DNA of 64,000 nt from Neisseria mucosa (GCA_003028315.1 CP028150.1:2232001-2296000), one strand, 5' to 3'; numbered from the stretch's first letter, positions 24,509 to 35,642 are shown. Made by a program: numbers and translations. The notes: generated by a model from the sequence alone, not told the origin.

Positions 24509-24838
24509 TTATTCGTAAACTTTCAACAACTCCACTTCAAACACCAACGTCGCGTTTGGCGGAATCACGCCGCCTGCGCCGCGTGCGCCGTAGCCCATTT
24601 CGGCGGGGATGGTCAGCTTGCGTTTGCCGCCTTCCTTCATGCCGCCGAAACCTTCGTCCCAGCCTTGAATGACCTGACCCACGCCCAGCGTAATCGTCAG
24701 CGGCTGACGGCGGTCAAGGCTGGAGTCGAATTTGGTGCCGTCTTCCAGCCAACCGGTGTAATGTACGGTAATTTCCTTGCCTTTCACGGCCTCTTTGCCG
24801 TGGCCTTCCTGCAAATCTTCAATAATCAAACCGCTCAT
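24509..24838 (-). CDS. fkbp: FKBP-type peptidyl-prolyl cis-trans isomerase
   Basis: A 109-residue single-domain FKBP: 'ITVHYTGWLEDGTKFDSS', 'GQVIQGWDEGF', 'RKLTIPAEMGYG' and 'NATLVFEVELLKV' cover the active-site pocket (Tyr, Phe, Asp, Trp, Tyr all present). No signal peptide, so cytoplasmic, like the meningococcal homologue. Single gene between DUS hairpins. Confidence 0.95.
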   Translation of the reverse strand: MSGLIIEDLQEGHGKEAVKGKEITVHYTGWLEDGTKFDSSLDRRQPLTITLGVGQVIQGWDEGFGGMKEGGKRKLTIPAEMGYGARGAGGVIPPNATLVFEVELLKVYE

Positions 24839-24934
24839 GTTTTATCCTTTCATAGCGTTTTCAATCAGTTAACAATATCGACTCTTCGATATTCCGCGCT
24901 GAAGGGTATCATAGCTGCCGTTTCCGATAAAGCA

Positions 24935-24979
24935 AAAGGTCGTCTGAAAACGGATGGATACGTTTTCAGACGACCTTTC
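24935..24979. terminator. DUS inverted-repeat terminator
   Basis: AAAAGGTCGTCTGAAAACG and its inverted copy form a hairpin with T-run, 25 bases past the stop of the small secreted protein gene. Confidence 0.75.
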
Positions 24980-25003
24980 AATGTATCATCAACTGCTTAG
25001 CAA

Positions 25004-25264
25004 TCAATTTGAGCCGTTTTGCAACGAGCGGGCATAGGTGTCGTTGTAGCCGATGTCGGTGATTTCGCGCACACCTGTGGCAGGTGCGGTGAATTTCACG
25101 CGGTCATCATCTTTACGCATATCGTGCGCATCGTGATATTCGACTTGGGTTAAGCCCGGAATGGGACCGGAGTCGTTGGCATGGTTCCATTCAGGAATGC
25201 GGCTGTCGGCGAGAGATGCGGCGGCGGCAACGGCGATGAGGGAGGCGAAGAGTGCTTTTTTCAT
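25004..25264 (-). CDS. Small secreted protein of unknown function
   Basis: An 86-residue protein. Start at MKKALFASLIAVAAAASLAD after an AAGGAAAG site; the longer frame to 25306 has no site. Signal peptide of about 19 residues, then a polar chain rich in Asp, His and Thr ('YHDAHDMRKDDDR'). No Cys, no membrane segment. Not recognised; periplasmic by its signal peptide. Confidence 0.6.
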   Translation of the reverse strand: MKKALFASLIAVAAAASLADSRIPEWNHANDSGPIPGLTQVEYHDAHDMRKDDDRVKFTAPATGVREITDIGYNDTYARSLQNGSN

Positions 25265-25501
25265 GATACTTTCCTTATGATGTTGAATATAAAAGATGAA
25301 CTGCATAGGCGTTCAAGCGATGGAAAGCATTTTATTGATTTCTTTTTGATTGATAAATATCTATTTTGTTGAAAGAATATTTACCAATAAGAAACAATAT
25401 GCCCTAGCCCGTTTTCAGACGACCTCTGGTCAAAACTTATCCACAATGGTGCAGCGGCGTCGCCCATTCTTGTTTCACGGTTTTATTTTTTCGTAGCGTC
25501 G

Positions 25502-25654
25502 CTATGCCTGTTCGTGGAAATAGAAAACGACGGTGTTGGCAAGCGGCTCGACCAGCGCGACTGCGCTTGAGATGCCGATGCTGCCGGTCAAAATATAGGC
25601 AACGCCGAACGCGGTGGCGAAATGTAAAATGGCAAAGATCATGGTTTTAATCAT
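25502..25654 (-). CDS. Small DUF2061-like membrane protein
   Basis: A 50-residue protein with two hydrophobic stretches ('MIFAILHFATAFGVAYILTG' and 'SAVALVEPLANTVVFYF'), ending HEQA. The 'FATAFGVAYILTGSIG...EPLANTVVFYFHE' pattern is that of DUF2061. AGGAAACC precedes this ATG, so the longer frame to 25708 is rejected. Function unknown. An exact DnaA-box 9-mer lies downstream at 25437-25445. Confidence 0.7.
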   Translation of the reverse strand: MIKTMIFAILHFATAFGVAYILTGSIGISSAVALVEPLANTVVFYFHEQA

Positions 25655-25783
25655 GATGGTTTCCTGATATGGTGATGCCTGTATGATTCGGATAATAACC
25701 ATTCTCAACTACGCCGTATCTTTTGAATATTTTATTCAAAATTAGTTTATTTAAATAATTATTTTATTTTTGATAGGTGAAAT

Positions 25784-26734
25784 ATGAATCCACTGTGCAT
25801 TGCCGTTCTCGACCGCGACACGCTTGCCGACCGTCCGTTTGACTTTGATTTTCCGCATACTTTAAGCAGCTATGGTTCGACTGAGGCGCATCAGACCGCC
25901 GAGCGCATACGGGGCGCGGACATCATCATTACCAACAAAGTCGTGATTTCCGCCGAACACATCGCCGCCAACCCGCAGCTCAAACTGATTGCGCTAGCCG
26001 CGACGGGCGTCAACAATGTTGACCTTGCTGCCGCCAAGCAAGCGGGCGTGAGCGTGTGCAACATCCGCGCTTACGGCAATGAATCCGTGGCGGAACACGC
26101 GTTTATGATGATGATTACCCTGATGCGCAACCTGCCCGCCTATCAGCGAGACGTTGCAGCAGGCTTGTGGGAAAACTCGCCGTTTTTCTGCCACCTCGGC
26201 GCACCGATGCGCGATTTAAACGGTAAAACACTGGCGATTTTCGGTCGCGGCAACATCGGACAGACGCTGGCAACTTATGCACAGGCGTTCAAAATGAAGG
26301 TCGTGTTTGTCGAACACAAACACGCCGAAACCGTCCGCGACGGCTACGTTTCCTTTGACGAAGCCGTCCGCACTGCCGACGCGCTGTCGCTGCATTGCCC
26401 GCTCACGCCGGAAACGGCAAACATGATAGGCGAAGCCGAGTTGCAACAGATGAAGCCCGGCGCCATCCTCATCAACTGCGGGCGCGGCGGCTTGGTTGAT
26501 GAAGCCGCTTTGGTTGCGGCGTTGAAATACGGCCAAATCGGCGGGGCAGGTTTTGACGTGTTAACACAAGAGCCGCCGCGCGACGGCAACCCTCTGCTGA
26601 AAGCTCGACTGCCCAACCTCATTGTCACGCCACACATTGCATGGGCAAGCCAAGAGGCCGCCAACCGTCTGTTTGACATCCTTGTGGACAACATCAACCG
26701 CTTCGTCGCAGGCAATCCGCAGAATCTGGTTTGA
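25784..26734 (+). CDS. D-2-hydroxyacid dehydrogenase (hydroxypyruvate reductase-like)
   Basis: A 316-residue NAD-dependent enzyme. Rossmann motif 'IFGRGNIGQTLATYAQ' (about 150-165), catalytic Arg in 'LINCGRGGLVDEAAL', Glu in 'GFDVLTQEPPR' and His in 'NLIVTPHIAWAS' are all present. Closest in style to glycerate/hydroxypyruvate reductases (HprA); the substrate cannot be fixed from sequence. Single gene closed by a DUS hairpin. Confidence 0.88.
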   Translation: MNPLCIAVLDRDTLADRPFDFDFPHTLSSYGSTEAHQTAERIRGADIIITNKVVISAEHIAANPQLKLIALAATGVNNVDLAAAKQAGVSVCNIRAYGNESVAEHAFMMMITLMRNLPAYQRDVAAGLWENSPFFCHLGAPMRDLNGKTLAIFGRGNIGQTLATYAQAFKMKVVFVEHKHAETVRDGYVSFDEAVRTADALSLHCPLTPETANMIGEAELQQMKPGAILINCGRGGLVDEAALVAALKYGQIGGAGFDVLTQEPPRDGNPLLKARLPNLIVTPHIAWASQEAANRLFDILVDNINRFVAGNPQNLV

Positions 26735-26777
26735 TGCCGATAGCCCTTAGCCCTGTTGATAATTTTGTGAACAATTT

Positions 26778-26813
26778 AAAAGGTCGTCTGAAAATTTTCA
26801 GACGACCTTTTGT
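26778..26813. terminator. DUS inverted-repeat terminator
   Basis: AAAAGGTCGTCTGAAAATTTTCAGACGACCTTTT-type perfect hairpin with almost no loop, 44 bases after the dehydrogenase stop; a DnaA-box 9-mer follows at 26873-26881. Confidence 0.85.
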
Positions 26814-26930
26814 ATATTGATAGTTTTCAATGAATTAGGTTTGGTTTGATTGAATTGGGATGAGGTTAAAATTGTGGATAAGTTGTGAGCAATCCGTGGA
26901 TTTCGTCAAAAACCAATGCTTTCAAACGGC

Positions 26931-26975
26931 AAAGGTCGTCTGAAACCAAAATTTTGGTTTTCAGACGACCTTTTC
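26931..26975. terminator. DUS inverted-repeat terminator of gnd
   Basis: AAAGGTCGTCTGAAACC / GGTTTTCAGACGACCTTT hairpin 16 bases beyond the gnd stop codon. Confidence 0.8.
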
Positions 26976-26990
26976 GCTGATTCAGACAAA

Positions 26991-28439
<1,449 letters not shown>

Positions 28440-28917
28440 TGATGGAAGCTCCATTATTAATTTAATTTATCAGCCGTAACTCTATCTGATTTACAGAGGT
28501 TTAACAATCCTTAACTATCTAATTTTTTGAAAAGATGCCTTTACGTTGCGGGCTTTGGCTGCGCGTTGGGAAACAGACTATAAATAAGATTTTAAATAAT
28601 AAATGGATGATTATATTAAGTCGCGCATTTGTTTGTGTATAACTTTTATTCCTTTTTCAGTTCAATAAGTTGAATGCAGATTTTGAATGCGGATAAACTG
28701 CTGTTTGCCTTGTTTGCAGATGTGGATAATTTTGAAATCTGGTTTGGTTTTGTGTATAACTTTCCGGCTATACACACAGCCTGCCGGTTTTATACTGGGC
28801 TCAAACGGAACTGTCCGAAGAGATAAACAGTCCAATCGGTTTTCATGTTTCAGACGACCTTTTGTGTTTTTCAACCGCAAGTCGTCTGAAAAATATCTCA
28901 ACTAAAAGGGAGCAGAT
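28440..28917. other. gnd-ggt spacer
   Basis: 478 bases, AT-rich, between divergent genes. It holds an exact TTATCCACA box (complement, 28721-28729) and a facing DUS pair (about 28848-28892) just upstream of ggt. No convincing gene; ggt and gnd promoters must lie here. AAAAGGGAGC at 28904-28913 serves ggt. Confidence 0.55.
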
Positions 28918-30687
28918 ATGAAATTTTCCTTTAGCTTAAACCTGTTGGCAGCTTTGGTTTTGGCAGCGTGCGCGCACCAGCCGATGCAGAAACCTGATGC
29001 CGCGCCTTTGCCGACGGCTGTGGATAACCATGCGCCGGAACAAGGGACGGGGCTGACTGAGCAGAAATTGATCCGCGCCAAACATTATATGGCGGCGTCT
29101 GCCAATCCGTTGGCGACCGAAGCGGGATATGAGGTTTTGAAACGCGGCGGCAGCGCGATAGATGCGATGATCGCCATGCAGACAACCTTGGGTCTGACCG
29201 AACCGCAGTCTTCCGGTTTGGGCGGCGGCGCGTTTTTGGTGTATTGGGACAATAAGGCGAAAAAACTGACGACGTTTGATGCCCGAGAAACGGCGCCGAA
29301 AGCGGCAACGCCGGCGCTTTTCTTGGATGAAAACGGCAAGCCGATGGGCTTTATGAACGCAGTGGTCGGCGGCCGTTCGGTCGGTGTGCCAGGGATTCCG
29401 AAGCTGCTGGAAGATGTCCACAAGCATTACGGCAAATTGCCTTGGGCAAGTCTGTTTGACAAACCGATTGCTTTGGCGGAACAAGGCTTTACCGTTTCAC
29501 CACGCATGGCGAAATCCATCGAGCAGAATCTGGAGCCTTTGAAACGTTATCCGCAAACCGCCGCGTATTTCCTGCCCGACGGCAAGCCTTTGGTAGCGGG
29601 AACGGTGTTGAAAAACCCTGAATTTGCCCGCTCCGTACGCCTGTTGGCGGAAAAAGGCAGCGCGCCGTTTTATCAGGGGGCGCAGGCGCAGAATATTGTC
29701 CGTGCCGTTACCGGCGCTGTGGATAACCCCGGCAAAATCAGTATGGCGGATTTGAAAAACTACCGCGTTATCGAGCGCGAACCGGTTTGCGCGCCGTATC
29801 GTGAATACGAAGTCTGTGGCATGGGCGCGCCAAGTTCGGGCGCGATTGCTTTGGGCGAAATTTTGGGCGTCCTGCAAAATCAGGATATGAAGGCGTTGGG
29901 TGCGGAAAATATCCACAGTTGGCGCTGGATAGGCGATGCGTCGCGGATTGCGTTTGCCGACCGCGATTATTACGTCGGCGATCCCGCGTTTGTCAACGTC
30001 CCGACCCGTTCCCTGATTTCGCAGGCTTACCTGAAACCGCGTGCCGAAGAAATCCGCCAATCCGACAAGGCGTTGGAGAACATTCAGGCAGGCAAGTTCG
30101 GCAAGGCATACGCGCAGGGCATGGCGGTAGAGCTGCCGTCCACCAGCCATTTGGTGGTTGTGGATAAAGACGGCAACGTCGTGTCGATGACGACTTCGAT
30201 TGAAAACGCGTTCGGCTCGGGACTGATGGCAAACGGCTATCTGCTCAACAATGAATTGACCGATTTCGCTTTCAACCCTGTCGGCGCGGACGGTAAAACG
30301 GTGGCAAACAGCGTGGAGGGCGGCAAACGGCCGCGTTCTTCGATGGCGCCGACCATTGTGATGAAAGGCGGTAAGCCTTATTTGGCAGTCGGTTCGCCCG
30401 GCGGCAGCCGCATCATCGGTTTCGTCGCCAAAACGTTGGTGGCGCATATCGACTGGGGCATGGACATTCAAGCGGCAATCTCCCTGCCGAATATGCTCAA
30501 TCGCGGCAGCCAGTATGAAATCGAGGAAAAAACCGCTGCGGCGGACAAAGCGGCAGCATTGGAAAAACTGGGCTACAAAGTCCAAATCCGCGATTTGAAT
30601 TCCGGCGTACAAGGCATTGTGATCGGCAAAGACGGTTTGCTCGGCGGTGCCGACCCGCGCCGCGAAGGTAAAGTCATGGGCGATTGA
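28918..30687 (+). CDS. ggt: Gamma-glutamyltranspeptidase lipoprotein
   Basis: A 589-residue self-cleaving enzyme hydrolysing or transferring gamma-glutamyl groups, used by Neisseria to take Cys from peptides. Lipobox VLAAC (Cys18) indicates a lipoprotein. Large-subunit region with 'AIDAMIAMQTTLGLTEPQSSGLGGG'-type core; the autocatalytic Thr is Thr409 in 'PSTSHLVVVDKDGN'; small-subunit motifs 'RPRSSMAPTIV' and 'GSPGGSRIIGFVAKTL' follow. Three TTATCCACA 9-mers occur within the gene. An IS3 derivative lies directly downstream. Confidence 0.95.
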   Translation: MKFSFSLNLLAALVLAACAHQPMQKPDAAPLPTAVDNHAPEQGTGLTEQKLIRAKHYMAASANPLATEAGYEVLKRGGSAIDAMIAMQTTLGLTEPQSSGLGGGAFLVYWDNKAKKLTTFDARETAPKAATPALFLDENGKPMGFMNAVVGGRSVGVPGIPKLLEDVHKHYGKLPWASLFDKPIALAEQGFTVSPRMAKSIEQNLEPLKRYPQTAAYFLPDGKPLVAGTVLKNPEFARSVRLLAEKGSAPFYQGAQAQNIVRAVTGAVDNPGKISMADLKNYRVIEREPVCAPYREYEVCGMGAPSSGAIALGEILGVLQNQDMKALGAENIHSWRWIGDASRIAFADRDYYVGDPAFVNVPTRSLISQAYLKPRAEEIRQSDKALENIQAGKFGKAYAQGMAVELPSTSHLVVVDKDGNVVSMTTSIENAFGSGLMANGYLLNNELTDFAFNPVGADGKTVANSVEGGKRPRSSMAPTIVMKGGKPYLAVGSPGGSRIIGFVAKTLVAHIDWGMDIQAAISLPNMLNRGSQYEIEEKTAAADKAAALEKLGYKVQIRDLNSGVQGIVIGKDGLLGGADPRREGKVMGD

Positions 30688-30727
30688 TCACCAATCAGCT
30701 TGTGGATAAAAGGTCGTCTGAAAAAAC

Positions 30728-31543
30728 TGAACTGCACCCCAAAAGTTGGACACATCCCCTCCAACCACCAAGGTGCAGTTTTTTATGACCAAATATACAT
30801 TACACTTCAAATACCAAGCCGTACTCCACTACCTGCATATACGCAGCCAACAGCGTACCGCAGACCACTATGGCATCTCACGAACCCACCTGCGACGATG
30901 GATACGCGCCTATCAAGAAGGCGGCATCGGCGCACTCGAACATCCCCAATCCAAAACCATGACCCGACACCGCAAAAAACTCTTCATCGCCGAAAACGCC
31001 TATTCAAAGCCAAAAAGCCCAACGAAAAATGGCTGACCGACGTTACCGAACTCAAAGGAAAGGACGGCAAACTGTATCTATCGCCGATATTGGACCTGTT
31101 CAACTGGGAAATCGTCGCCTACGCCATGAGCCGTAGAGTCGACAGCGAAATGGTGAAGGAAATGCTTGAAAAAGCCGTACCCAGTCTGACCGGCGAAGGA
31201 ACGATGCTGCATTCCGACCAAGGCGTGCTGTACCGTACGTCGGGGTATAGGGAATTGCTTGCGGAGCATTCCATGGTTCAAAGCATGTCGCGAAAGGCAA
31301 ACTGTTGGGACAATGCGCCGATGGAAAGCTTCTTTGCGGTGTTAAAGACGGAGTGTTTCTATAACGCAGGTGAATTGACGGTAGATGAATTGATGAAGCA
31401 GATAGATGACTATATGGATTACTACAACCGGGAGCGTTGCAGTTTGAAATTGAAAAAGCTGAGTCCTGTCGCGTACAGAACCCAGCTTGCACAGAGTGCC
31501 TGAATAGGCTTTTATCGGGTATCCAAGATTTGGGGGTAGTTCA
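30728..31543 (+). mobile_element. Internally deleted IS3-family element (816 bp)
   Basis: Ends TGAACTGCACCCCAAAAGTT and the inverted TGGGGGTAGTTCA are both present, but about 430 bp are missing relative to the copy at 53.1 kb. The deletion joins orfA (from 30785, MTKYTLHFKYQ, cut after 'LFIAE') to orfB at 'FKAKKPNEKW' in another frame. Neither transposase is functional. No 3-bp target duplication is seen, fitting a rearranged copy. The left end lies beside a DUS. Confidence 0.88.
30785..31503 (+). pseudogene. IS3-family transposase, deletion fusion of orfA and orfB
   Basis: The HTH of orfA ('ADHYGISRTHLRRWIRAY') is intact and followed, after the deletion and frame change, by the orfB integrase core ('WLTDVTELKGKDGKLYLSPI', 'LHSDQGVLYRTSGYRELL', 'CWDNAPMESFFAVLKTE' = the DDE residues) to the normal C-terminus. 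The two parts are in different frames, so no complete protein is made. Confidence 0.85.
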
Positions 31544-31700
31544 GCGGGAATCCGCCCCCTTCGTTTGAGGGAATATTTAGAAATCACCATTATTTCAACC
31601 TTCCGGACTCCCGACTGCGCGGGTAAATGCCGGCATGGGGACTTGTCGTTTGAATCCGCTGTAACAAGCGTTTGGAAGAAGAAAGCCGTTTCGAGTATAA

Positions 31701-31743
31701 AAAACGTCGTCTGAAACCTAAAACCTGTTTTCAGACGACGTTT
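31701..31743. terminator. Variant DUS inverted repeat downstream of the M16 gene
   Basis: AAACGTCGTCTGAAA and TTTTCAGACGACGTTT form a hairpin. Both arms read ACGTCGTCTGAA rather than AGGTCGTCTGAA, a paired change that keeps the stem. Confidence 0.75.
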
Positions 31744-31763
31744 GCGTTTATTCAGCCCGAACT

Positions 31764-33062
31764 TTACTGCGCACCGACCACGACGATATTCAAGTCTTCG
31801 GGGCGGACGCGTTTTTGCCAGGCGGCTTTGACGTCGTCGGCGGTCAGTTTGGCGACGGCTTTGGGGTAGGCTTCAAGGTAGTCGTCGGGCAGGTTATAGA
31901 CGCCGATGAGGTTCAGGTAGCCGAGCAGTTTGGCGTTGGAATCGAAACGTAGGGGGAAGCTGCCTGTGATGTTGGCTTTTGCCTGAGCCATTTCTTCTTC
32001 GGTCGGACCTTCGGCGATGAACTGCCTGATGACTTCCTGTGCGGCGGCAAGCGAGGCGCGGGCGGCGGGTTTGCGCGAAGAATAAGCGATGGTGAACATG
32101 CCTGCCTGACGTTCCGGAGTAAGGTTGCTGTACACGCCGTAGGTGTCGCCCCTCTGATTGCGCAGGACTTCCATCAGGCGGCTGTCGAATCCGCCGCCGC
32201 CGAGGACGTAGTTGCCGGCAATAAGCACGTAGTAATCGGGGTCGTTGCGGGTAATCAGCGGCATTCCGAGCATGATTTGTGCCTGTTCGCCGGCGAAGGG
32301 GATGTCGCGGCGTTGTGCAGGATGTTTTTTGACGGGCGGAACGTCGGCCGATGCGGCAGCACGGTCGGGCAGTCCGGACAATGCGTCTTGCACGAGGCGG
32401 TCGGCGCCTTTGCGGTCTATATCGCCGACGATGGCGACGACGGCATTGTTTTTGCCGTAGCGGGTGCGGTAAAACGCGCGGATGTCGTCAATCGTGATGC
32501 TGTTTATGCTTTGTACGGTGGTGTATGCGTCTTTGCCGTAAGGGTGGTCGGGATAGGAGAGGCGCGCCAATGTGCGGGCGGCGGTGAAGTCGGGTTTGGT
32601 TTCCTGTTGTTGCAGGAAGGTGGCGGCTTGCGTTTGGTTGCGGCGGAACACAGCTTCGTCGAAACGCGGGCGGGTCAGTGCGCCGTTGAACAGGGAAACG
32701 GCTTTTTTGAGTGTGTCCGGACGGCTCAGGCTGCGCAGGGTGGCGGTGGTGGTTTCGTTGTCCGTACCGCTGCCGATTTCAACTGCCAATCCGTTAGTTT
32801 GGGCGTTGAAGGTTTCTTCGTCCATTTCTTTTGTGCCGCTGGTCAACAGGGCGGCGGTGAAGGCGGCGGTTTCGCTTTTGCCGTCGGGATCGGACGCGTT
32901 GCCTGCGCCTCGGAAGCTGACTGCCATGTCGATAATCGGATTTTCATGCCGCTCGGCCAAGAGGACCTGCACGCCTTGCGGGGTGGTCCAGCGTTGGATG
33001 TTGACCGCTGCCTGTACGGACAGGGGCAGGATAAGGGCGAGGAAGGCAGGAGCGTATTTCAT
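31764..33062 (-). CDS. M16 peptidase-family protein lacking the zinc site
   Basis: A 432-residue exported protein (signal peptide MKYAPAFLALILPLSVQA). Its fold is that of M16B (pitrilysin/PqqL-like) proteins: N-terminal half 'IIDMAVSFRGAGNASDP', and the C-terminal Arg/Tyr region 'FDSRLMEVLRNQRGDTYGVYS'. The HxxEH zinc motif is absent: the place where GLAHLLEH is expected reads ETAAFTAAL. It therefore resembles the non-catalytic partner subunit of two-gene M16 systems, yet no catalytic partner adjoins it here. Confidence 0.85.
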   Translation of the reverse strand: MKYAPAFLALILPLSVQAAVNIQRWTTPQGVQVLLAERHENPIIDMAVSFRGAGNASDPDGKSETAAFTAALLTSGTKEMDEETFNAQTNGLAVEIGSGTDNETTTATLRSLSRPDTLKKAVSLFNGALTRPRFDEAVFRRNQTQAATFLQQQETKPDFTAARTLARLSYPDHPYGKDAYTTVQSINSITIDDIRAFYRTRYGKNNAVVAIVGDIDRKGADRLVQDALSGLPDRAAASADVPPVKKHPAQRRDIPFAGEQAQIMLGMPLITRNDPDYYVLIAGNYVLGGGGFDSRLMEVLRNQRGDTYGVYSNLTPERQAGMFTIAYSSRKPAARASLAAAQEVIRQFIAEGPTEEEMAQAKANITGSFPLRFDSNAKLLGYLNLIGVYNLPDDYLEAYPKAVAKLTADDVKAAWQKRVRPEDLNIVVVGAQ

Positions 33063-33354
33063 TGTTTTTCCTTTCGGACGGTATTCTTCAGGGCAGTATA
33101 GTGCAAGTACGCGGAATGAAACACCCTTTGACAGGAAGGTTACGGCGGTTTGATTGTCTGGCCGCCGAAAATTAAGGGTCGTCTGAAACCTGATTTTCGG
33201 TTTCAGACGACCTTTCCATCCTTCGGTCAGACTCGTAATTTATACCCAAAAAAGAAAGGCGCAATCTTGCGCCCTGTCGAGATGATTTTGAACTGGGGTC
33301 GTCTGAAACTCAAAACCGGATTTTCAGACGACCTTTTGTCTTACTGCAAGACAC
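33063..33354. other. Spacer with two DUS hairpins
   Basis: Holds DUS inverted repeats at about 33176-33216 and 33296-33338; the second is the terminator of the ABC exporter gene. A short GC-containing hairpin (GCGCAATCTTGCGC, 33257-33270) lies between them. No gene seen. Confidence 0.6.
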
Positions 33355-35211
33355 TCAATTATGTTCCCAATCAACGTGTTCGCTCAAGAAACCGCCGCTT
33401 TGGTGCGCCCAGAGTTTGGCGTACAGACCTTGTTTCTCGAGCAACTCGGTGTGGCTGCCTTCTTCGATGATGCGGCCTTTGTCCAAGACGATGAGCCTGT
33501 CCATCGCGGCGATGGTGGAGAGGCGGTGGGCGATGGCGATGACGGTTTTGCCGTCCATCATTTTGTCGAGGCTTTCTTGGATGGCGGCTTCGACTTCGGA
33601 GTCGAGCGCGCTGGTGGCTTCGTCGAGCAGCAGAATCGGCGCGTCTTTGAGCATGACGCGGGCGATGGCGATGCGCTGGCGTTGGCCGCCGGAGAGTTTC
33701 ACGCCGCGTTCGCCGACGTGCGCGTCATAGCCGCGCCGCCCTTTGGCGTCGGAAAGGTTGGGGATGAAGTCGGCGGCTTCGGCGCGTTCGGCGGCGGAAA
33801 TCATTTCGGCGTCGGTGGCGTCGGGGCGGCCGTAAACGATGTTGTCGCGCACGGAACGGTGCAGCAGCGAGGTGTCTTGCGTCACCAAACCGATTTGGGC
33901 GCGCAGGCTTTCCTGGGTCACGCTGTCCACGTTTTGCCCGTCAATCGAAATCGTGCCGCTTTGCGGTTCGTAGAAACGCAAGAGCAGGTTGACGATGGTG
34001 GATTTGCCCGCGCCGCTGCGTCCGATCAGCCCGACTTTTTCACCCGGGCGGATGGTGAGGTTGAAGCCGTTGAGCAGCGGTTTGCCGGCTTCGTAGGAGA
34101 AATCGACGTGTTCGAACTTGATTTCGCCTTGCGACACTTTCAGCGGCAGGGCGTTCGGCTTGTCGAGGATGGTTTGCGGTTTGGACAGGGTTGCCATGCC
34201 GTCGTTGACGGTGCCGATGTTTTCAAACAATCGGGCGGATTCCCACATGATGTATTGCGACAGGCCGTTGACGCGCAACGCCATAGCGGTGGCGGTGGCA
34301 ACCGCGCCGACACCGACTTGTCCGTGATACCAAAGCCAGATACCCAACGCGGTCGTGCCGGCGGTTAGCGAGCTGTTGACGATGAAGCTGCAAGTGTGCA
34401 GGAGCGTCGCCAAACGCATTTGGGCGTGTACCGTAACCATAAACTCTTCCATCGACTGCTTGGCGTAAGCCGCTTCGCGCGCGCCGTGGGAGAAGAGTTT
34501 GACGGTGGTGATGTTGGAATAGGCGTCGGTAATGCGGCCGGTCATCAGCGAGCGCGCATCCGCCTGACGCGAAGCGGTTTTGCCGAGCTTGGGAATCAGG
34601 AAGCGCATAATCAGGGAGAAGCCAATCATCCAGCCGATAAAGGGCAGCAGCAGCCAGCCGTCGAGCGCGACCAAAATCACGCCGGAGGTGATGAAATACA
34701 CCAGCACATAAACGACCATGTCGGCAACCGTCATCACCACGTCGCGCAACGCCAGCGCGGTCTGCATGACTTTGGCGGACACGCGGCCGGCAAATTCGTC
34801 CTGATAGAAGCCGAGGCTCTGCCCCAGCATCAGGCGGTGGAAATTCCAGCGCAGGCGCATGGGGAACACGCCTTGCAGGGTTTGCAGGCGCACGTTGGAC
34901 GCGAGGAAGGTCCAGAGGGCGAAAAACACCATCATCGCCGCCATCGCCGTCAACGCCCAGCCTTTTTCGGCAAACAGGGTGGCGGGCGTGTATTTGCTGA
35001 GCCAGTCCACGACTTTGCCCATAAATTGAAACAGCAGCGCTTCCATGATGCCGATGCCGGCGGTAAACACCGCCAAAACGGCAATCCATTTGCGCAAGCC
35101 TTCGATGTTGCTCCAGATAAAACGCCACAGCCCTTTTTCAGGCGTTTTCGGGGCGGCCTCGGGGTAAGGGTCGATTCGGGATTCGAACCATGAGAATATT
35201 TTTTGAATCAT
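33355..35211 (-). CDS. ABC exporter, fused permease-ATPase (MsbA/MdlB-like)
   Basis: A 618-residue half-transporter: six-helix membrane domain (about 35-340) followed by an ATPase domain with Walker A GRSGAGKST, Q-loop 'GLVTQDTSLLH', signature 'LSGGQRQRIAIARVMLKD', Walker B 'PILLLDEATSALD' and H-loop 'IAIAHRLSTI'. It probably works as a homodimer. Substrate unknown; such transporters move lipids, peptides or drugs. Single gene between DUS hairpins with a weak ribosome site. Confidence 0.92.
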   Translation of the reverse strand: MIQKIFSWFESRIDPYPEAAPKTPEKGLWRFIWSNIEGLRKWIAVLAVFTAGIGIMEALLFQFMGKVVDWLSKYTPATLFAEKGWALTAMAAMMVFFALWTFLASNVRLQTLQGVFPMRLRWNFHRLMLGQSLGFYQDEFAGRVSAKVMQTALALRDVVMTVADMVVYVLVYFITSGVILVALDGWLLLPFIGWMIGFSLIMRFLIPKLGKTASRQADARSLMTGRITDAYSNITTVKLFSHGAREAAYAKQSMEEFMVTVHAQMRLATLLHTCSFIVNSSLTAGTTALGIWLWYHGQVGVGAVATATAMALRVNGLSQYIMWESARLFENIGTVNDGMATLSKPQTILDKPNALPLKVSQGEIKFEHVDFSYEAGKPLLNGFNLTIRPGEKVGLIGRSGAGKSTIVNLLLRFYEPQSGTISIDGQNVDSVTQESLRAQIGLVTQDTSLLHRSVRDNIVYGRPDATDAEMISAAERAEAADFIPNLSDAKGRRGYDAHVGERGVKLSGGQRQRIAIARVMLKDAPILLLDEATSALDSEVEAAIQESLDKMMDGKTVIAIAHRLSTIAAMDRLIVLDKGRIIEEGSHTELLEKQGLYAKLWAHQSGGFLSEHVDWEHN

Positions 35212-35416
35212 TGTATTGGGTTTAATTGAGAGAGAGTGGATTTCAGACGACCTCTACGGTGGGGACGGGTCGTCTGAAAACAAGTATCGTGAGTTAAAGG
35301 CATTATTTTACGGGAAAAAACGGCGGGAAGACACCGCAAAGGAGAAGCGGGAACGATAATTCGGCAGATGTTTTGCCGAGAGTGTGTTTGCCAATCTGAT
35401 TTGGGTTTTGCCAAAA

Positions 35417-35460
35417 CAAAGGTCGTCTGAAAATCCGAATGATGTTTTCAGACGACCTTT
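35417..35460. terminator. DUS inverted-repeat terminator
   Basis: AAAGGTCGTCTGAAAATCC and inverted partner form a hairpin 30 bases beyond the small lipoprotein stop. A further facing pair lies at 35241-35281 near the ABC exporter start. Confidence 0.75.
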
Positions 35461-35489
35461 GAGTTATCGCGGGTTCACTATTATGGCTG

Positions 35490-35618
35490 TTATCGGGTAT
35501 GGCTGCTTTCGATGCCGGTTTTGATTTCGCCATAGACTTGCGAGCTGCCGCCCGTTCCCGTTGCAGAAGTACAGGCGGCAAGGAAGAAGAGGGCGGTGAG
35601 GCTGAGGACGGTTTTCAT
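35490..35618 (-). CDS. 42-residue lipoprotein
   Basis: A very short gene: MKTVLSLTALFFLAACTSAT..., with a strong AAAGGAA site 7 bases before the ATG. Lipobox LAAC puts the lipid-bearing Cys at residue 16, leaving a 27-residue mature peptide rich in Gly, Ser and Thr, ending ESSHTR. It reads in a frame different from the longer spurious frames across the region. No function known; similar tiny lipoproteins are common in Neisseria. Confidence 0.75.
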   Translation of the reverse strand: MKTVLSLTALFFLAACTSATGTGGSSQVYGEIKTGIESSHTR

Positions 35619-35642
35619 GGGGTTCCTTTCTCGGGAGGGAAA

